Part shown: in pieces, positions 34,406 to 45,955 of the stretch
How the letters are laid out: each line of letters starts with the position of its first letter
Position numbering within the stretch: position 1 is the stretch's first letter
Assembly (NCBI GenBank): GCA_022495005.1
Contig: JAGYXB010001002.1
Span: 1 to 64,000 of the forward strand
DNA from: Rhyacophila brunnea
Taxonomy: Eukaryota > Arthropoda > Insecta > Trichoptera > Rhyacophilidae
Length of the DNA stretch: 64,000 nucleotides
Direction of reading: 5' to 3'
Program-made: the position numbers and the translations under genes
Notes under the pieces: generated by a model
What the model saw: only the letters and a program-made list of their open reading frames with translations
Told to the model about the DNA's origin: nothing
Databases searched by the model: none

Positions 34406-35279
34406 ATGAATAGTATAATAGTACCACGGCATGAGCCCTGGCCTCATCTTGTTATTGTTTCCATTCCGGTCTTTCTTCCTATATCCTTAAGATTCATATC
34501 GCTTGCCTACTCTGAATTATACCATTCAACTACTGCAATTCGATCCAACCAGGCGGTTTTGCATGAAAAACTTTTCGATTTGGTCGTTTTAAGCTCATTC
34601 ATTAAACGTGCCCTTCAAAAGGAGTCCGAAAATTCTTTTCAATGGATATTGCAATCGGATGATCATGTATTATTATATTATAAAAATTACTTTCGTATTA
34701 CACATAGGTACGTTATCTATACAATATAATATATAATTATTATTATCAAGTATGAATATCACTTACAAAATAGCGCGTGGCCATTCGAATACCTTTTCAC
34801 TCACTCATTCGGACGTCGCACACACCACCACTCAGGCGGTTTCACGACAGCGCGTTGTTACATTATCACACATAAGGTACAGAAGGGTCACATATCTATA
34901 TACAGATTACTTGACCTTCAGTCAACATTGAGTTTAGTTCATTATAATACCTAGATCGCATAGCTTAGTATATTAGCTTTGCTTGGGATATGAAAAGGGA
35001 TGCGCTGTATTCTTCAGTAAGTCCTTTTAGAGTCAAGAAAACTATTCGATTGAACTAGTTACATTATAAGACTTATATTTACACTTTTTAAGAATTACAC
35101 TATTCCTGTATTGTATTAATTGCCATTGTAAACTTTAATAAACCATATTATACACATTGATCCCAACCAATGACTTCTTATACATAATAGTATTGGAAAA
35201 TAAAAAAGGTATCATAAAGTTCGTAAAGTATTATATTGAAAAAAGACAGTCCCGAATCTTTAGGTAGTTTACCGGTTTT
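34406..35279. other. Non-coding stretch
   Basis: No gene recognised. A frame at 34400..34729 overlaps the LINE tail and shows no motif. Confidence 0.45.
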
Positions 35280-35560
35280 ACAGACCCTAGGCTTTTAAAA
35301 TGCCGGGCGCAGTTTGTGAGTCATTTACTTTAGGAAATTGCTCCATGGACGTCGTGAGCGTCGGTCAGCGTCGCTGTCACACGAGCGGGGGTAGATGTAG
35401 GTGCAGCCGCTTTTAGCACCTGCTAAGCGAAATGACCGCTCGCATACTGATCACGCAAGGGTTGTGCCACCCTGTTGCTACAAATTTAAGCATATTAACA
35501 CGGCGTACGGGTCGAAAGATAAGAGAGGAATTTTAAGACGAGGGGTAAGTTTGGCTAAAA
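35280..35560. other. CpG-dense unique segment, possible promoter or untranslated exon
   Basis: Much richer in G, C and CG dinucleotides than its surroundings (GACGTCGTGAGCGTCGGTCA and nearby), with no repeat partner in the window and a consensus donor-like GGGGTAAGT near 35544. It has no convincing protein. It could be a 5' untranslated first exon, a regulatory island, or a GC-rich relic of an element. Weak. Confidence 0.25.
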
Positions 35561-36595
35561 GAAGTCAAAGTAGGCACAGTTTTGATTAAATTGTTTACAC
35601 ATAGCGTTTTGTTATTTTTTAATAGTTATCAGTAAAATCAGTTATTCATAAATTACTGATTCTCAATGCAGAAACACATCATCGTCACGTCATGTGAGCT
35701 CAAATTCTACAACCATCAGTTCATGTTTCTTGACTCAACGACAAAGTAAAATGTATTTTTTCATTTATACCCTTTTTATATTTTTAGAAAAATATGCTTC
35801 TAAAATTGCCAATGTACCTACTTTTTTCTGAAAAGCGTGTTGAGAATTTAACAAACCAGCGATACCTATATATATCAATCTATTTTACTTCCGAGAGCGG
35901 TTAAAATTTTCTCATTGTCAAATATTTCGCTCCAAAATATTATATTAGCACTTCAGAATTTAGTGATATGCTCTTAGAATATCTCACATTTCATCATCAA
36001 GTAAAATTAATGTATATTTATGGAAAATTTTCTTTATATATTCAATTTGATATTTCAACTTAGTTACGATTTAGATCGCCCATAGAAACTCGGCGCATAT
36101 AAAAAGTACATAGAAGGTTGCGCTATTTCTATCGGTCATGTGCTTCTTTCTCAAACCAACGTATATGGCCGTTGTAGAATCATTGCTGGGTAAAGGAGGG
36201 GCCAGCCACAAAGTCCATATAATAATTCAATATATTAATATCTAACCAACCTAAATATACAAACAACGAGGCAGCAGTTAAGTAACTGACTTACTCAAAT
36301 TTGGGGGAAAATTCAGTTCATATACCTACAGAAACCTTAGCAAATTAGTTTGTCAAATTGGCACAACAGTTAATTCAGGTCGATGGCTGACTACCGAACT
36401 GTTCTCCAGGAATCTCGATCACTAGTTCTCTTACACATTATTGAATTGGTCATGCTCTCTCTGCATTTCATTTAACGTTCTTTGTCCGTCTCCTCCAGGA
36501 GTGGCTGACGTATTGACTGTTTACTAGGACTATTTTTTGTAAATATTATGATTAGCTTTTTATCTCGATTGTTGTGTATATAATTATAATATATA
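35561..36595. other. AT-rich non-coding stretch
   Basis: Nothing recognised. Confidence 0.5.
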
Positions 36596-36850
36596 TTTAT
36601 TTATGTGCATAATTTTATCGAGCCTTTGTTTGCAACCTGTTGTCATATTGCCTTTTCTCCTCTGAGTTGGATCCGTTATTAGAAAGAGACTGCTCTCTCA
36701 AATTTTCATAAAAAATCTTACAATATTACACCAGCAACATCACCTGCAAGTTGCAGCTCTGCTTTGTATCGTTAAAATTTAGGGAAATGTGCCACTATTT
36801 ATAGAATGTCCTCCTGAATATTACATTTAACGTAGAACTGCGAATCGTTT
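36596..36850 (-). pseudogene. I-type LINE 3' end, decayed copy
   Basis: Aligns, with many changes, to the right-hand part of 39640..40150: TTTGTTTGCAACCTGTTGTC against the other copy's TTTGACTGCGACTCGCTATC, then TTGCAGCTCTGCTTTGTATC and TAGAATGTCCTCC. Only the end of ORF2 and the 3' UTR are present. Confidence 0.6.
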
Positions 36851-36858
36851 CTCTTTTG

Positions 36859-37142
36859 CGCATCTATTCTATACACAATACTGCTTTCGGCCTTTACGGT
36901 ATCTAAAGAGGGTAGGAAAGTATGGAAATATTAACACTTTTTGTAACAATTACAATAAGTAAGTCATATGAACTGTCAAAACTATACAATTTGTCACAGC
37001 CAAGAGAGGTGCTGTTAAAACATAGCACTAATTGTAACAATTACAACTAACTTATTGTAATTGTTACAATAAGTGCTAATACTTGGATACTTTCCTATCC
37101 TAGATAGCGGCCGAAAGCAATCTTGTGTATAGAATAGATGCG
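36859..37142. mobile_element. Foldback MITE family M, complete copy
   Basis: 284 bp with inverted arms of roughly 110 bp. Both ends read inward CGCATCTATTCTATACACAA, then a CTTTCGGCC block, TAGGAAAGTAT, and palindromic TTGTAACAATTACAA units. No coding potential. A half copy lies at 63701..63790. A LINE fragment in the same area starts just beyond its right end. Confidence 0.85.
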
Positions 37143-37149
37143 ATGGATC

Positions 37150-37790
37150 CTTCTTCTTCTTCGGCTATATCCACCCCTTAATTGGAGCATATGGACACCA
37201 CGCGGCGCCTCCAAGAATCCCTATCGCACGCCAGTCTTCTTGCTTCGTTCCAGGTCAAACCAGCATCCCGTAGCTTCGCCGTCTATACTCATAGATAATA
37301 TTTAGCGGCTTTCCAGGACGCTGGAATCCGGTCGGTTTGAAGAACAGGCAAGCCAGGTAGAGGTTCTCTTCTAGCATCCGCAGCATGTAGCCGAGTCAGG
37401 TTCAACATCGCCTCTTCACTCTCAGCGTGATGAAAGGCTGCTTGGTGCGTTCTATTATCCCGTCGTTGCTCCTAAAGTCATACCACCGCACACCCAGTAT
37501 CCGTCGCAAACATCTGTTTTCGAAGCTCAGTACACGATTGCTCTGAGCCTTAGTAAGGTGCCATGATTCGCTACCGTAAAGCAGCACCATCAGAATTCAA
37601 GCGTCGAATAGACAGAATTTGGTTTCGACCGAGTACAATCGTGAGTCCCAGACATTCCGCATCGAGTTGAATGTTGCTTCAGCTATTCCCATCTGGATAG
37701 CGAGCTCTTTCTGCAAAATGCCAGCTCCCGTAATGTGTACCCCCAGGTACTTGAAGCTGTCGATCTAATCAAATGACTTGCTTATTTTTA
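37150..37790 (-). pseudogene. Non-LTR retrotransposon RT C-terminal fragment with GAA-rich 3' end
   Basis: The frame at 37402..37590 reads MVLLYGSESWHLTKAQSNRV then RCLRRILGVRWYDFRSND and IIERTKQPFITLRVKRRC, a very typical block found after the RT core of many animal endonuclease/RT LINEs. Upstream and downstream DNA on the same strand continues the homology in broken frames. The 3' end near 37150 is GAAGAAGAAGAAGG. It is a different family from the RTE copies, which lack this wording. Confidence 0.75.
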
Positions 37791-38445
37791 GTATTTCCCA
37801 TAAAATATTTGACAAATAAAAGTAAATAATATATATTTATAATCCATTGATCATAAAGCTAAAGATTTAAAAAAAAATTGGCATTTATATTTTATAAACG
37901 TAGAATATTTCAAATATATTTGACTGCAAGTTGACTTTTGTGAATCGTTTGAAAAATATTTGATTCGTAACTTGCAAAGTAGAAAAACAGGTTTGAAATA
38001 TAATCAGAAAAATTTAGAAATGTCAAAAAAGTTTGTCTTGTTAAAATAAAAATGGAATTCGATGATACTTAGAGTGAAAAGAAAATATTATTTTGAAAAT
38101 AAATAATTTTCTTCCAAACCATTTTGTAGGGCATCCAATAAGGAAATTAAATACTACTTCTCAGATTACTTTTGGCGATATCAGCATTTGATTGTCCGAT
38201 ATTCCGTCATTTTTCCTTTGATTTAGCTTTTGACAGATGCTCAATCTTTTAATACATACTGAAACAAATATCATATTTCGAAAAAATGTTTTGACTTATA
38301 CGTGTAAAATATTATTAGGTCACATCGGCGTTGATGAACGTGCAATACTCTACAGTCTACAGACTCTTGTTTAGTAAAATGTTAGAGTAATGTTAAGCAA
38401 TTGTGAATTACTGCATACTATTTACAATAATCTAATCTAAAAACC
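37791..38445. other. AT-rich non-coding stretch
   Basis: Nothing recognised. Confidence 0.5.
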
Positions 38446-38660
38446 CCACGATAGCCGCGCGGCTTAAGCATCGGCCAATAGCGTCGTGGATCCCAGGTTC
38501 GAATTCTGGGTCTGGCAAGTACACGTCATATTGTTTTTCAATTTGTGTATGAGTCAGAGTATGGACCTAATAGGTTGAGCAAAGTGGCTGACATCCATTT
38601 CTCGTAAAAACAAAATCTGTTTATACAACCCTCTACTCCGTAGAGGCCCATATATAATAT
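38446..38660 (+). repeat. SINE-A copy 5
   Basis: Well kept: head AGCCGCGCGGCTTAAGCATC, B box GGTTCGAATTC (one change from consensus), core TATGGACCTAATAGGTTGAG, then ATCTGTTTATACAACCCTCT and CTCCGTAGAGGCCC. It lacks the last TGATCCTATTAGGATCGG portion. Confidence 0.9.
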
Positions 38661-38884
38661 TAATATAATTATCGTAAAGTAACTTCGATTGATTTTGATT
38701 TTATTTTTACGATAATTTGGAAACTGTAAGTTTGAAAAGACGTAAATATTGCATTATTAATAATTATTAGTGCTTACAAATTAATAATAAAACATCGAGA
38801 TTTTAACAACGACGTAATGTAAATAAAATAATTCAAAGATAAAAAGAGCTTTTTATGTACCACTTTTTGAATTTTCTGTTGAAT

Positions 38885-39230
38885 CATATAAACTTCACAA
38901 TTCTATGTATCAATAAAAACTTTTTATTGTACTTGATAAAAATATTGAATAAATATAGAATACTGAAATGTCATTTTGACATTTCATATTGATTTCCATA
39001 GTAACGCACATATATATTAATAATTTTGTTGCTAGCACCCCCTTAGCAACCAACAATATTAACTTTCCATACAAAACAGAATTAACTGAAAATGAATTCA
39101 ATTCTGCTTAAAAATGGCTAAAAGTAATAAATGAATGCTTTGTCGCCGTGATCTGATATATTCTAAAAGTTTCAAATGTCTAGCTAGTCGGGAAGTTAGT
39201 TAAATATTTTCAATCGTCCAGTGGTAAAAT
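38885..39230 (-). repeat. Repeat family H, copy 3 (empty TTAA site)
   Basis: Inverted copy. It keeps the uninterrupted TTCAGTTAATTCTG site (read on the minus strand) that carries the foldback arm in copy 2, plus the ATGTCAAAATGACAT dyad and CTAGCTAGTCGGGAAGTTAG at the other end. Confidence 0.8.
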
Positions 39231-39639
39231 AAAAAGTAGCCGATCCATATCACCTGTGGCGTGGCATTATTCCAAGTAAGTGTATGTACTTAACCTAAAA
39301 AAACTAATTAAAAATATGAAATAGAAATAGTAATAATACGTTTAGGAGTATTTTTAAATTAAAAGACATTTGATTAATACGATACTAATAAATATTAAAA
39401 CACAAATTATTCGCCTTGTTTGTAGTTCATAGATGTGCATCTTCACTACTATGTGAACGTACTATGCCGTTAAATTGATTCAAAAATAATTTGAAAGTAT
39501 TAAAGTGGTATCCAATTTTAATGACGTCTCATTTGACAGGTAAGTTATTTTTTCTTTTGTTCGGGTGTTAGTGAAAAGTATATCGACAAAACCAATAGTT
39601 TATGCTTCTCTCTAATAATACCTATATAGTTAATTTTAT

Positions 39640-40150
39640 CCGTTACATTTATCCTGTTGATTTATTGTATTTTTTATTTTTATGATTTTACCGAGGCTTT
39701 GACTGCGACTCGCTATCATTTATCCTCTTCTCATCTAGAAGAGGATCCGCAGATCAGGCCCCCACTCCAATTCTGTTAAGGAACTTTACAATTCTGCCAA
39801 ACTCATCATCCTACCCACCGCCAGGGCATCTTTCAATTCGTTGACATTCTCAAAGATATCCGCAATTTGCAGCTGTACTCTGTGTCGTTCATATTTTGGG
39901 CATTGTACTGCCTATATGTAAAATGTCCTCCAAAACATCACAGTCATCGGCAGAGCTGCGAAGCGATGAGGACATCAAATCTTTTACCCATTGTGTGTTC
40001 TGTTTTTAGCCTCAGTATCAGCTTAAGCTCATTTATCTTCAAAAGAAACTCTACAAAACAGGGCACCCAACGTGGGGATGGTAGAATGGACTTACGCCAT
40101 TTCCCTTTTCTAGGGATGCCCTGTGGTGAAAATCTATCATGAAAAAGGTT
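39640..40150 (-). pseudogene. I-type LINE ORF2 C-terminus and 3' UTR
   Basis: On the minus strand the frame over about 39944..40150 reads PRKGKWRKSILPSPRWVPCF then LKLILRLKTEHTMGKRF and SQLCR*CDVLEDILHI. The pattern LRL.T.H.MG...C..C...EDI.HI is the end of the RNase H/zinc-binding tail of I/R1-type LINEs. A further block resembling ELKDALAVGRMMSLAEL lies in another frame, then an AT-rich 3' UTR with AAAATACAATAAATC. Several stops. Clade assignment is tentative. Confidence 0.55.
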
Positions 40151-41256
40151 ATACAAGTGCTGAAATATTTACATCAATACAAATAATATTCTAAAAGAAT
40201 TCATTTACATTTTATAGAAGTATAATAAATATCATACTTAATTTGTTTCATATAAGTTAATAATAATAATCATATTTTTTTATGATGTGTGTTTTAAAAA
40301 TAAAATTGAGTAAAATTAAAAATAATGTTTATAGTTATAACCATTTTCTGATGAATAAGCACTTTACCAACTTTTATACATTTACAGATTATCAGTGCTG
40401 TTAATGCTGTGAAAGCTAAATAGCTGGTTAGGAGAAACATATATTATATGTGAAGTGGTGTCCCATTATAAAAAATATGCCGAGCATTCAACTGAAAAAT
40501 ATATTAAACTAACTATTCATGTTATAAAGTGGTTAATTCAAATTAAAATGTTAAATTTGAAATTTAAAAATAGTGCAACATTAAATATATTAAATAACTA
40601 AAATATTATGTAATATAAAAGAGTCAATAGAGAGAAGTTTCAAGCAATACAAATTACAGTTATATATTCAATTCGTCATGAAAATGATATGGCCACCATG
40701 ATATGATCAGCCACCATCAAGTCGACTTTAGCTTTGTCATAGCTACCCGGAACAGTTCAGTGGAGCTGCACTCTAACCAATCACGGAGTTTCTTAGCCAC
40801 GAAATGCGGCGCCGTTCTCTGCTACGCTTACCATTGATTTTTCCTTGAATGACAATAACGCACTGAAAAATAGTAAAGTTATTAACTCAATTAAACCAGC
40901 ATATTATGATTATAAAAACCAAGACACATAATATATTATAAATTTATAATTATTATTGTAGAAAATAACCGTTTACAAAATAAAAGCCATCTTGCGAAGC
41001 AGTGTTTTTCTAGGATTTTTTTCTTTAAAGCAATATTCTGATTCTTAGAACTTCAGTTGAATTGGAGTTAATGTGAATGTAAGAAAATAATATAATCTAG
41101 TCTCGTGACTTTATGCCCCAAATATTTAGGATCACTAAGCTAGGCAATCCTACAGAAGGGGCACAGTGATAAGAAGTCTAAATTACAAAGGAAGACTTTA
41201 AAGTGTACAAAAAATACAATGGGAAAAGATAATCTGCCATGGAAAAGAACTTGTTT
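40151..41256. other. AT-rich non-coding stretch
   Basis: No gene recognised. The part at 40690..40865 is less AT-rich and shares a few short blocks (for example CTGCTACG then CCGTTGATTTTT or CCATTGATTTTT) with 59785..59905; this may be one more decayed repeat. Confidence 0.35.
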
Positions 41257-41448
41257 TTATAAGGACGCCTTACGTTTTTGGATTTCAAAGGTTTTCAAAG
41301 CATCGTCAAATTGAAAGACTTTCTGCCATTGTTTGTCTGACAATGTGTCTAAATTATCTCGTGAAATTTTCTTGCGTGCTTTGATTTTGTTTGAATACCT
41401 ACTCTTTTTTATCCTTTTGAGTTTTGGGTACAGAAAGAATGCTGCCAA
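41257..41448 (-). CDS. Unrecognised terminal-exon-like ORF
   Basis: About 60 codons on the minus strand ending in TAA, basic and helical in look (KIKARKKISRDNLDTLSDKQ, then a WQKVFQFDDALKTFEIQKRK stretch). It has no family I recognise. An AG (in TTTGGCAG) upstream could be an acceptor, which would make this a last coding exon, but no polyadenylation signal follows closely. Chance reading or an old transposon piece are equally possible. Confidence 0.2.
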   Translation of the reverse strand: MAAFFLYPKLKRIKKSRYSNKIKARKKISRDNLDTLSDKQWQKVFQFDDALKTFEIQKRKASL

Positions 41449-41727
41449 ATTAACAATTAGTATTTTTTTTAACTTTATGTTAATTATTATTTACCACTTG
41501 AAATGTTACAATATAATTTTAATTTTATTGAAGCACGCATAGTGTTAACTTTATTAAATTATTTATTAAACAATTCGTCCCCTTAGAACAAAATAAGCCT
41601 AATTGATTTTTTTGACATTTTACAGGAGAGCACTCTTAAACTTTTTTGTTATTAATTGGAAAACTGGAAATATAAGAATATTGATATAAATATACGATAA
41701 TGCATTATAATTATAATTATCTATTTC

Positions 41728-42115
41728 TTTTATTCAGCGAATAATTCACAAGATTTAAGAATGTACCATTCTAATTATTAAACATACACAATTTTGAAAA
41801 ACACTCTCTGACAAAATATATTACAACCAATAGAAAAAATCTTTTTTGAAAAAAGTAAGCCACCCTGGCAAGGAATCGACCCCTGCATCTCCCGGGTTTA
41901 CGCCCCATCCGTGCATTACCTCTATGCTACGCAGTGACATACGAATTGCGACAAATTTTAACTATTGGCCACTTTTAATACCCACTCATCAGCGCTCTTC
42001 CAAATCAAGCTACTTTGGCAATCGATTATTGTTTATTAAATCAAAGCAGATACCTATTACTTCAATTACTAATTGATGTCGTGGATTTCTCCAATATTTT
42101 TTTATGATGTAACTT
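41728..42115 (-). mobile_element. Family P copy 3, near complete
   Basis: The best long copy, on the minus strand. From the left (its 3' side) come the terminus CGAATAATTCACAAGATTTA, the arm with CATTCTAATTATTAAACATA, and the signature CAATAGAAAAAATCTTTTTT. Next is a tRNA-like block with a B box carrying one extra base (inverse of GGGGTCGATTCC) and an A-box-like TAGCATAGAGG. The 5' part is shared with 6170..6350 (for example inverse of GGAAGAGCGCTGATGAG). The 5' inverted terminus is not seen. Confidence 0.8.
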
Positions 42116-42149
42116 ACTTGAACTTGCTAATAATTTATAATTAACTATT

Positions 42150-42345
42150 TATTTTATTCAACGAATAATTCACAAGTTTAAGAATGTACCATTCTAATTA
42201 TTGAACATACATATTTTTGTGATACAGGGTTCGATTCCCTGCCAGAGTGGCTTACTTTTTTCAAAAAAGATTTTTTCTATTGGTTATAATATATTTTCTC
42301 AGAAAGTGTTTTTCAAAATTATGTATGCTCGATAATGCATAAGTT
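42150..42345 (+). mobile_element. Family P copy 4, internally deleted
   Basis: Left terminus and arm (ATTCAACGAATAATTCACAA, then CATTCTAATTATTGAACATA) joined directly to a B box (GGTTCGATTCC) and the right-hand signature TTTTTCTATTGGTTATAATA. The A box and 5' body are deleted. It shows that terminus and tRNA-like core belong to one element. Confidence 0.8.
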
Positions 42346-43431
42346 AAAAACATTGTTTATGTGAAAAAAAAGAAGTATATTCTGTTACATATTTCGTCAG
42401 ATAACGTTAGATGGGTTAATTATATTCCAAATGTTTAGGATTGAAATTAAGCTTGGAATGATCTAAACTGATAAGTTTTTTTATGTTCATAATTCAAATA
42501 CGCTTGTTCCAACTCCATATAAAGAACGAAAAAAGGATTTTTTAGAACAATTAAACTGTATTCACAAAATATCAATCAGGCTTGTTCTGTTCTAAAGAGA
42601 CGAATTGCTAGTGGATTATTTATGATGTAGACATTTCTTACAAACTGTTTTATGATAACGATAATTCTTCAAAGACGACTAAGGAAGTAAGGATTGTATA
42701 ATAGTGAAATTTAATGAAAAGTAATCTAAGTTAATGTCTCCACCAAAACATAGCCGCCCCGTACTACGCCCGGTCTTAATCGGGAAAATCACGGGACCCT
42801 ATGTTTGAATGTGAAGAATACGTATTTATTATGACTAGGAATATCGCCAAGTATTCAAGTGTATTTCCACTGAAATTACATCATGACTTTTTTTTAAAAG
42901 ACGTGCTCATGGAGAGAGAAGCACATGATGCAAAATCGTAAATTGTGGTAATTTATAAATACCATCACAAAACTGTCAAACAATATAGGCAAAGAAATCT
43001 TTACGTTGACAGTATGACCAGGTCGGACGTTCTGATTGGCCCAACAGCTGGTTAAACTTACTTGAGTAGCTCTTCCCTTTCTCTTTCCCAAAATAATAAA
43101 AATAATAATACAAAGTCAGTATCATATTCTTATTTTAACATGGGACTATATCTTTGGGTAAGATTTAGTATCCTGTTCTGGCTTCTGTCTCTGGCAAAAC
43201 TTCTACAGTTACCCAGCTATTACATTATGTTACAATTTCCTTTTTCAATGCCAATTCACCACTTTCGCGGTTTGCCTGTAGATCGCTTTTGTTGTGATAC
43301 CCACCTGGTCAGAATCTTAGGTGTTCTGTCGTCTGGTATTTTTTTTAATATGGTCCGCCCATCGAGTGTTTGCGATAATCAGAATCTATAAATCGAAATA
43401 TATGCATAAACAAAATATCGTTATATATATA
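42346..43431. other. Non-coding stretch
   Basis: No gene. The part at 43140..43380 is less AT-rich and on the minus strand weakly resembles a LINE C-terminus (RWADHIKK-like), too decayed to call. Short repeat R copy 3 lies at 42730..42800. Confidence 0.35.
42730..42800 (-). repeat. Short dispersed repeat R (copy 3)
   Basis: The minus strand has CCCGATTAAGACCGGGCGTA, then CTATGTTTTGGTGGAGACAT. Confidence 0.5.
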
Positions 43432-43680
43432 TGCCCCTTGGGTACCACTGGATGACGGCGTTTATCCATATATATATATATATATGGATAAACGCCGTCA
43501 TCCAGTGGTACCCAAGGGGCACGAAACGGTCACAGGGTTGCCCTAAAAACCGCTGGATTGACGAACTGGTAAAGTTCGGTGGAAATACGTGGCAGCGAAT
43601 GACACAGGACTGAGAGAGTTGGAATAAGCTTGGGGAGGCCTTCATCCAGCAGTGTATTGATCCCGGCTGATGATGATGAT
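43432..43680 (+). mobile_element. RTE 3' end copy with inverted 5' segment (snap-back)
   Basis: The plus-strand body from about 43485 matches the RTE 3' end (GCCGTCATCCAGTGGTACCC, GACGAACTGGTAAAGTTCGG, CCTTCATCCAGCAGTGTATT) and ends with the TGATGATGATGAT tail. Its 5' end is a 90-bp perfect palindrome (43432..43521): the first coding bases are repeated in reverse in front of the body with only AT repeats in the loop. AT repeats also flank both sides, so the insertion hit a microsatellite. RT snap-back or twin priming would explain it. Confidence 0.9.
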
Positions 43681-43701
43681 ATATATATATATATATATAT
43701 A
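43678..43701. repeat. (AT)n microsatellite after the RTE tail
   Basis: Follows the (TGA)n tail directly; the same repeat is present before the element (43421..43431) and inside the palindrome loop. Confidence 0.85.
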
Positions 43702-45060
43702 TTAAACGTCACATATCTGTAAAACACAACAATTCATTTACCAAAGTTTTAACTTAACCTTTACTGAGCCTTTTTTAAAGAGGCACCTAGCGGACAAATA
43801 CGAAGCTTGCAATTTGAGACATTTTATTGATAATTTACAATTTCAACTGCATTAATTAATAAATATGTATCTGAAAATAATAAAAAGATTTTTTTTTATT
43901 TTAAGTCAAAGATAAACCTATATAGTTGTACCTTGTATAAACCTATAATAGTGAGGATCAACTGATAGTGAAAAAAGCGGACGTGAAGTAGTAATAAGCA
44001 GGCGCACACACATTGCGAAATGATACGTATTACCATTAAAATATGGAAGAATCGAGAAATTTTTATAGTCACGAAAATAAAATTATACTTATGTAAAGAT
44101 TAGTACTCTCCATATTTTTGTACAGTGTGGATTTATGGACCCTGAGATCTAAAAGCCCCTGGTATCTTTGAAATGTAGTTTTTGCGCCGAATGCTTTTTT
44201 ATTTCCTGGACAAAGTACGGGACGAATCAGTCAAGCATTCAGAGACGCCAAATAAAGAGAGACTCTGTGCAGTTTTTGGACATACCAGTCCAGCTTAAAT
44301 AACTTAAAAAACGCAAAGCAAAGCAGATGAAGAGTAAATGCAGAAAGAAGCAGAAAACCACGACGGATGGAGAGTCTTGGTTGCTCATAATTGTTTCAGG
44401 TGATCACCGACTTCAGCCATGAGAAAACGACCATGAAGAGAATATATTATAATATTAAGTATGAAATCAATATATTAGTTACATTTTAATAACATAATAT
44501 ATAATGTATTGTGGTGTCTACATTGCAAACAAATAAAAAAGACATAACTAAAGTTTCCACAAATATTGTTACAATCTCGAGTTCAGTTCAGAGTCTCGCT
44601 CTGAAGTTTATTCAAAGAGGCATCAAGTTAAAGGATTGCCGTCTATTCTGTTTACTTTTTTACACTTTGAGATGCTACTTTATTTTCTTAGTTCGTTTAC
44701 TTCAACAGTTTCACCTAATTCCTATTACATAAGGGTTGCGACTTGAATTGTCTATATTATATTTTTATTAATAAACTCTTTTTTCATTCAATGATTCAAT
44801 AATAAATTTAACAATGTTCCATTCTGAAATCTTGTGAATTATTTGTTGAATAAAAGAATTGTTTATTAAATTATTAGCAAGTGCAAGTACGTAACTAAAA
44901 TTTGGAACGACCCTGTCACCGGTTAGTAGATGATTAAGGCAATTGTTACTCTTTCTTAAAATACAAAAGCGGGGTGCCAAAATTAACGCAATTTGTAAAG
45001 TGCTTAATAAATGTAAAAACTACTAGATATTTAATTTCATTGCAATTAGATGTATAAGAC
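43702..45060. other. AT-rich stretch with a family P terminus
   Basis: No gene. At about 44820..44862 lies a right terminus of family P (AAATCTTGTGAATTATTTGT, then TGAATAAAAG). The region 44180..44400 is less AT-rich and could be a decayed LINE fragment, but I could not identify it. Confidence 0.4.
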
Positions 45061-45067
45061 ACACATA

Positions 45068-45205
45068 AATAAATAGGTAGAGCACATTCGATTGGCGCGA
45101 ATCCAGTGAATGCGAGTTCGAATCCTGCTGGGTGTCGTATATTAATAACAAGATTTTTTCTTACTTATATGTTTCTCTGAGGTATTTTTTTAATGCATGT
45201 GCATT
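45068..45205 (+). repeat. tRNA-like SINE, family P-related subtype
   Basis: tRNA-like block with GGTAGAGCAC (D-arm region) and GAGTTCGAATCCTGCTGGGT (T-arm, B box GTTCGAATCC), followed by AACAAGATTTTTTCTTACTT, which resembles the family P signature. A true tRNA gene is unlikely: the stems do not close and no acceptor stem is seen. Confidence 0.55.
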
Positions 45206-45304
45206 TTTATTAATTATTAAGGAAAGGTCATTCAAATATTTGAGAGTTACTAATTATAATATCATACTAATTAGTTAATATTTTTTATTAGGTCCATTTC
45301 TATC

Positions 45305-45955
45305 CATATTGGTAGTGAAGGGTGGAGGTAGACTGTTAAGATCCGACATAAATAGTGGACACGAAACCTTTTACGTCATACATATTTGTTTTCATTAAAC
45401 TCAGAATAGAAAAATTATTTCAGATGCTGTTGGTATTTTTTTTATCAAATAAAATCAAATCAAATTTATTTATCTTACATATAATGAACATAACAAATTA
45501 TAAAATCAAAGCGTTCACGGCATGACATAAAATAAGTGTTAATAATTTTTAAAAATAAAAATACAGAGAATTAGTAATACAATAAGAAAATAAATAAAAT
45601 AAGTAACAAAATAAAAGCAGATGGAAGCACACAGAGTGAACTTTAATAGACCCTATCTTAAAAACTTATAAAACAACGTCCACCTAAATTTACCCTCACG
45701 TTTATCCTTACCTAAACGAAACCACAATAGCTAAAAAATATTCTTCTATCTATCAAATATCTAAAATTATATATGATTTAATAGCATAAGTTAGATATTT
45801 TATAGATAGATGAAGATATTTTTTGACTATTATTTAGGGTTTAATTGAATTTTTAAAACTAACCACTGCCATCTGCAATTTAAAAAGGTTTATTATGCAC
45901 TATTTATGTCGTATCTTAACAGTCTACCTCCACTCTTGGCTACTGCTACTTATAA
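45305..45955. mobile_element. Foldback MITE family G, copy 2, with nested LINE end
   Basis: The left arm GGTGGAGGTAGACTGTTAAG and CGACATAAATAGTGGACACG mirror the right arm (inverse of AGTGGAGGTAGACTGTTAAG and CGACATAAATAGTGCATAAT). Between the arms are a LINE 3' end and an internal hairpin at 45732..45829 with arms of about 32 bp. Confidence 0.75.
45447..45730 (-). mobile_element. LINE 3' UTR fragment nested in MITE G
   Basis: On the minus strand the 3' end reads AATAAATTTGATTTGATTTT, a typical AT-rich LINE tail. Upstream is an A/T-biased stretch without coding. This call rests on the tail style only. Confidence 0.4.

Noticed and set aside
33830..34447. 205-codon minus-strand frame
   Set aside because: Antisense of the RTE coding region, whose plus-strand reading matches the family.
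45080..45135. Possible tRNA gene
   Set aside because: A and B box likeness but no full cloverleaf; followed by SINE tail sequence.
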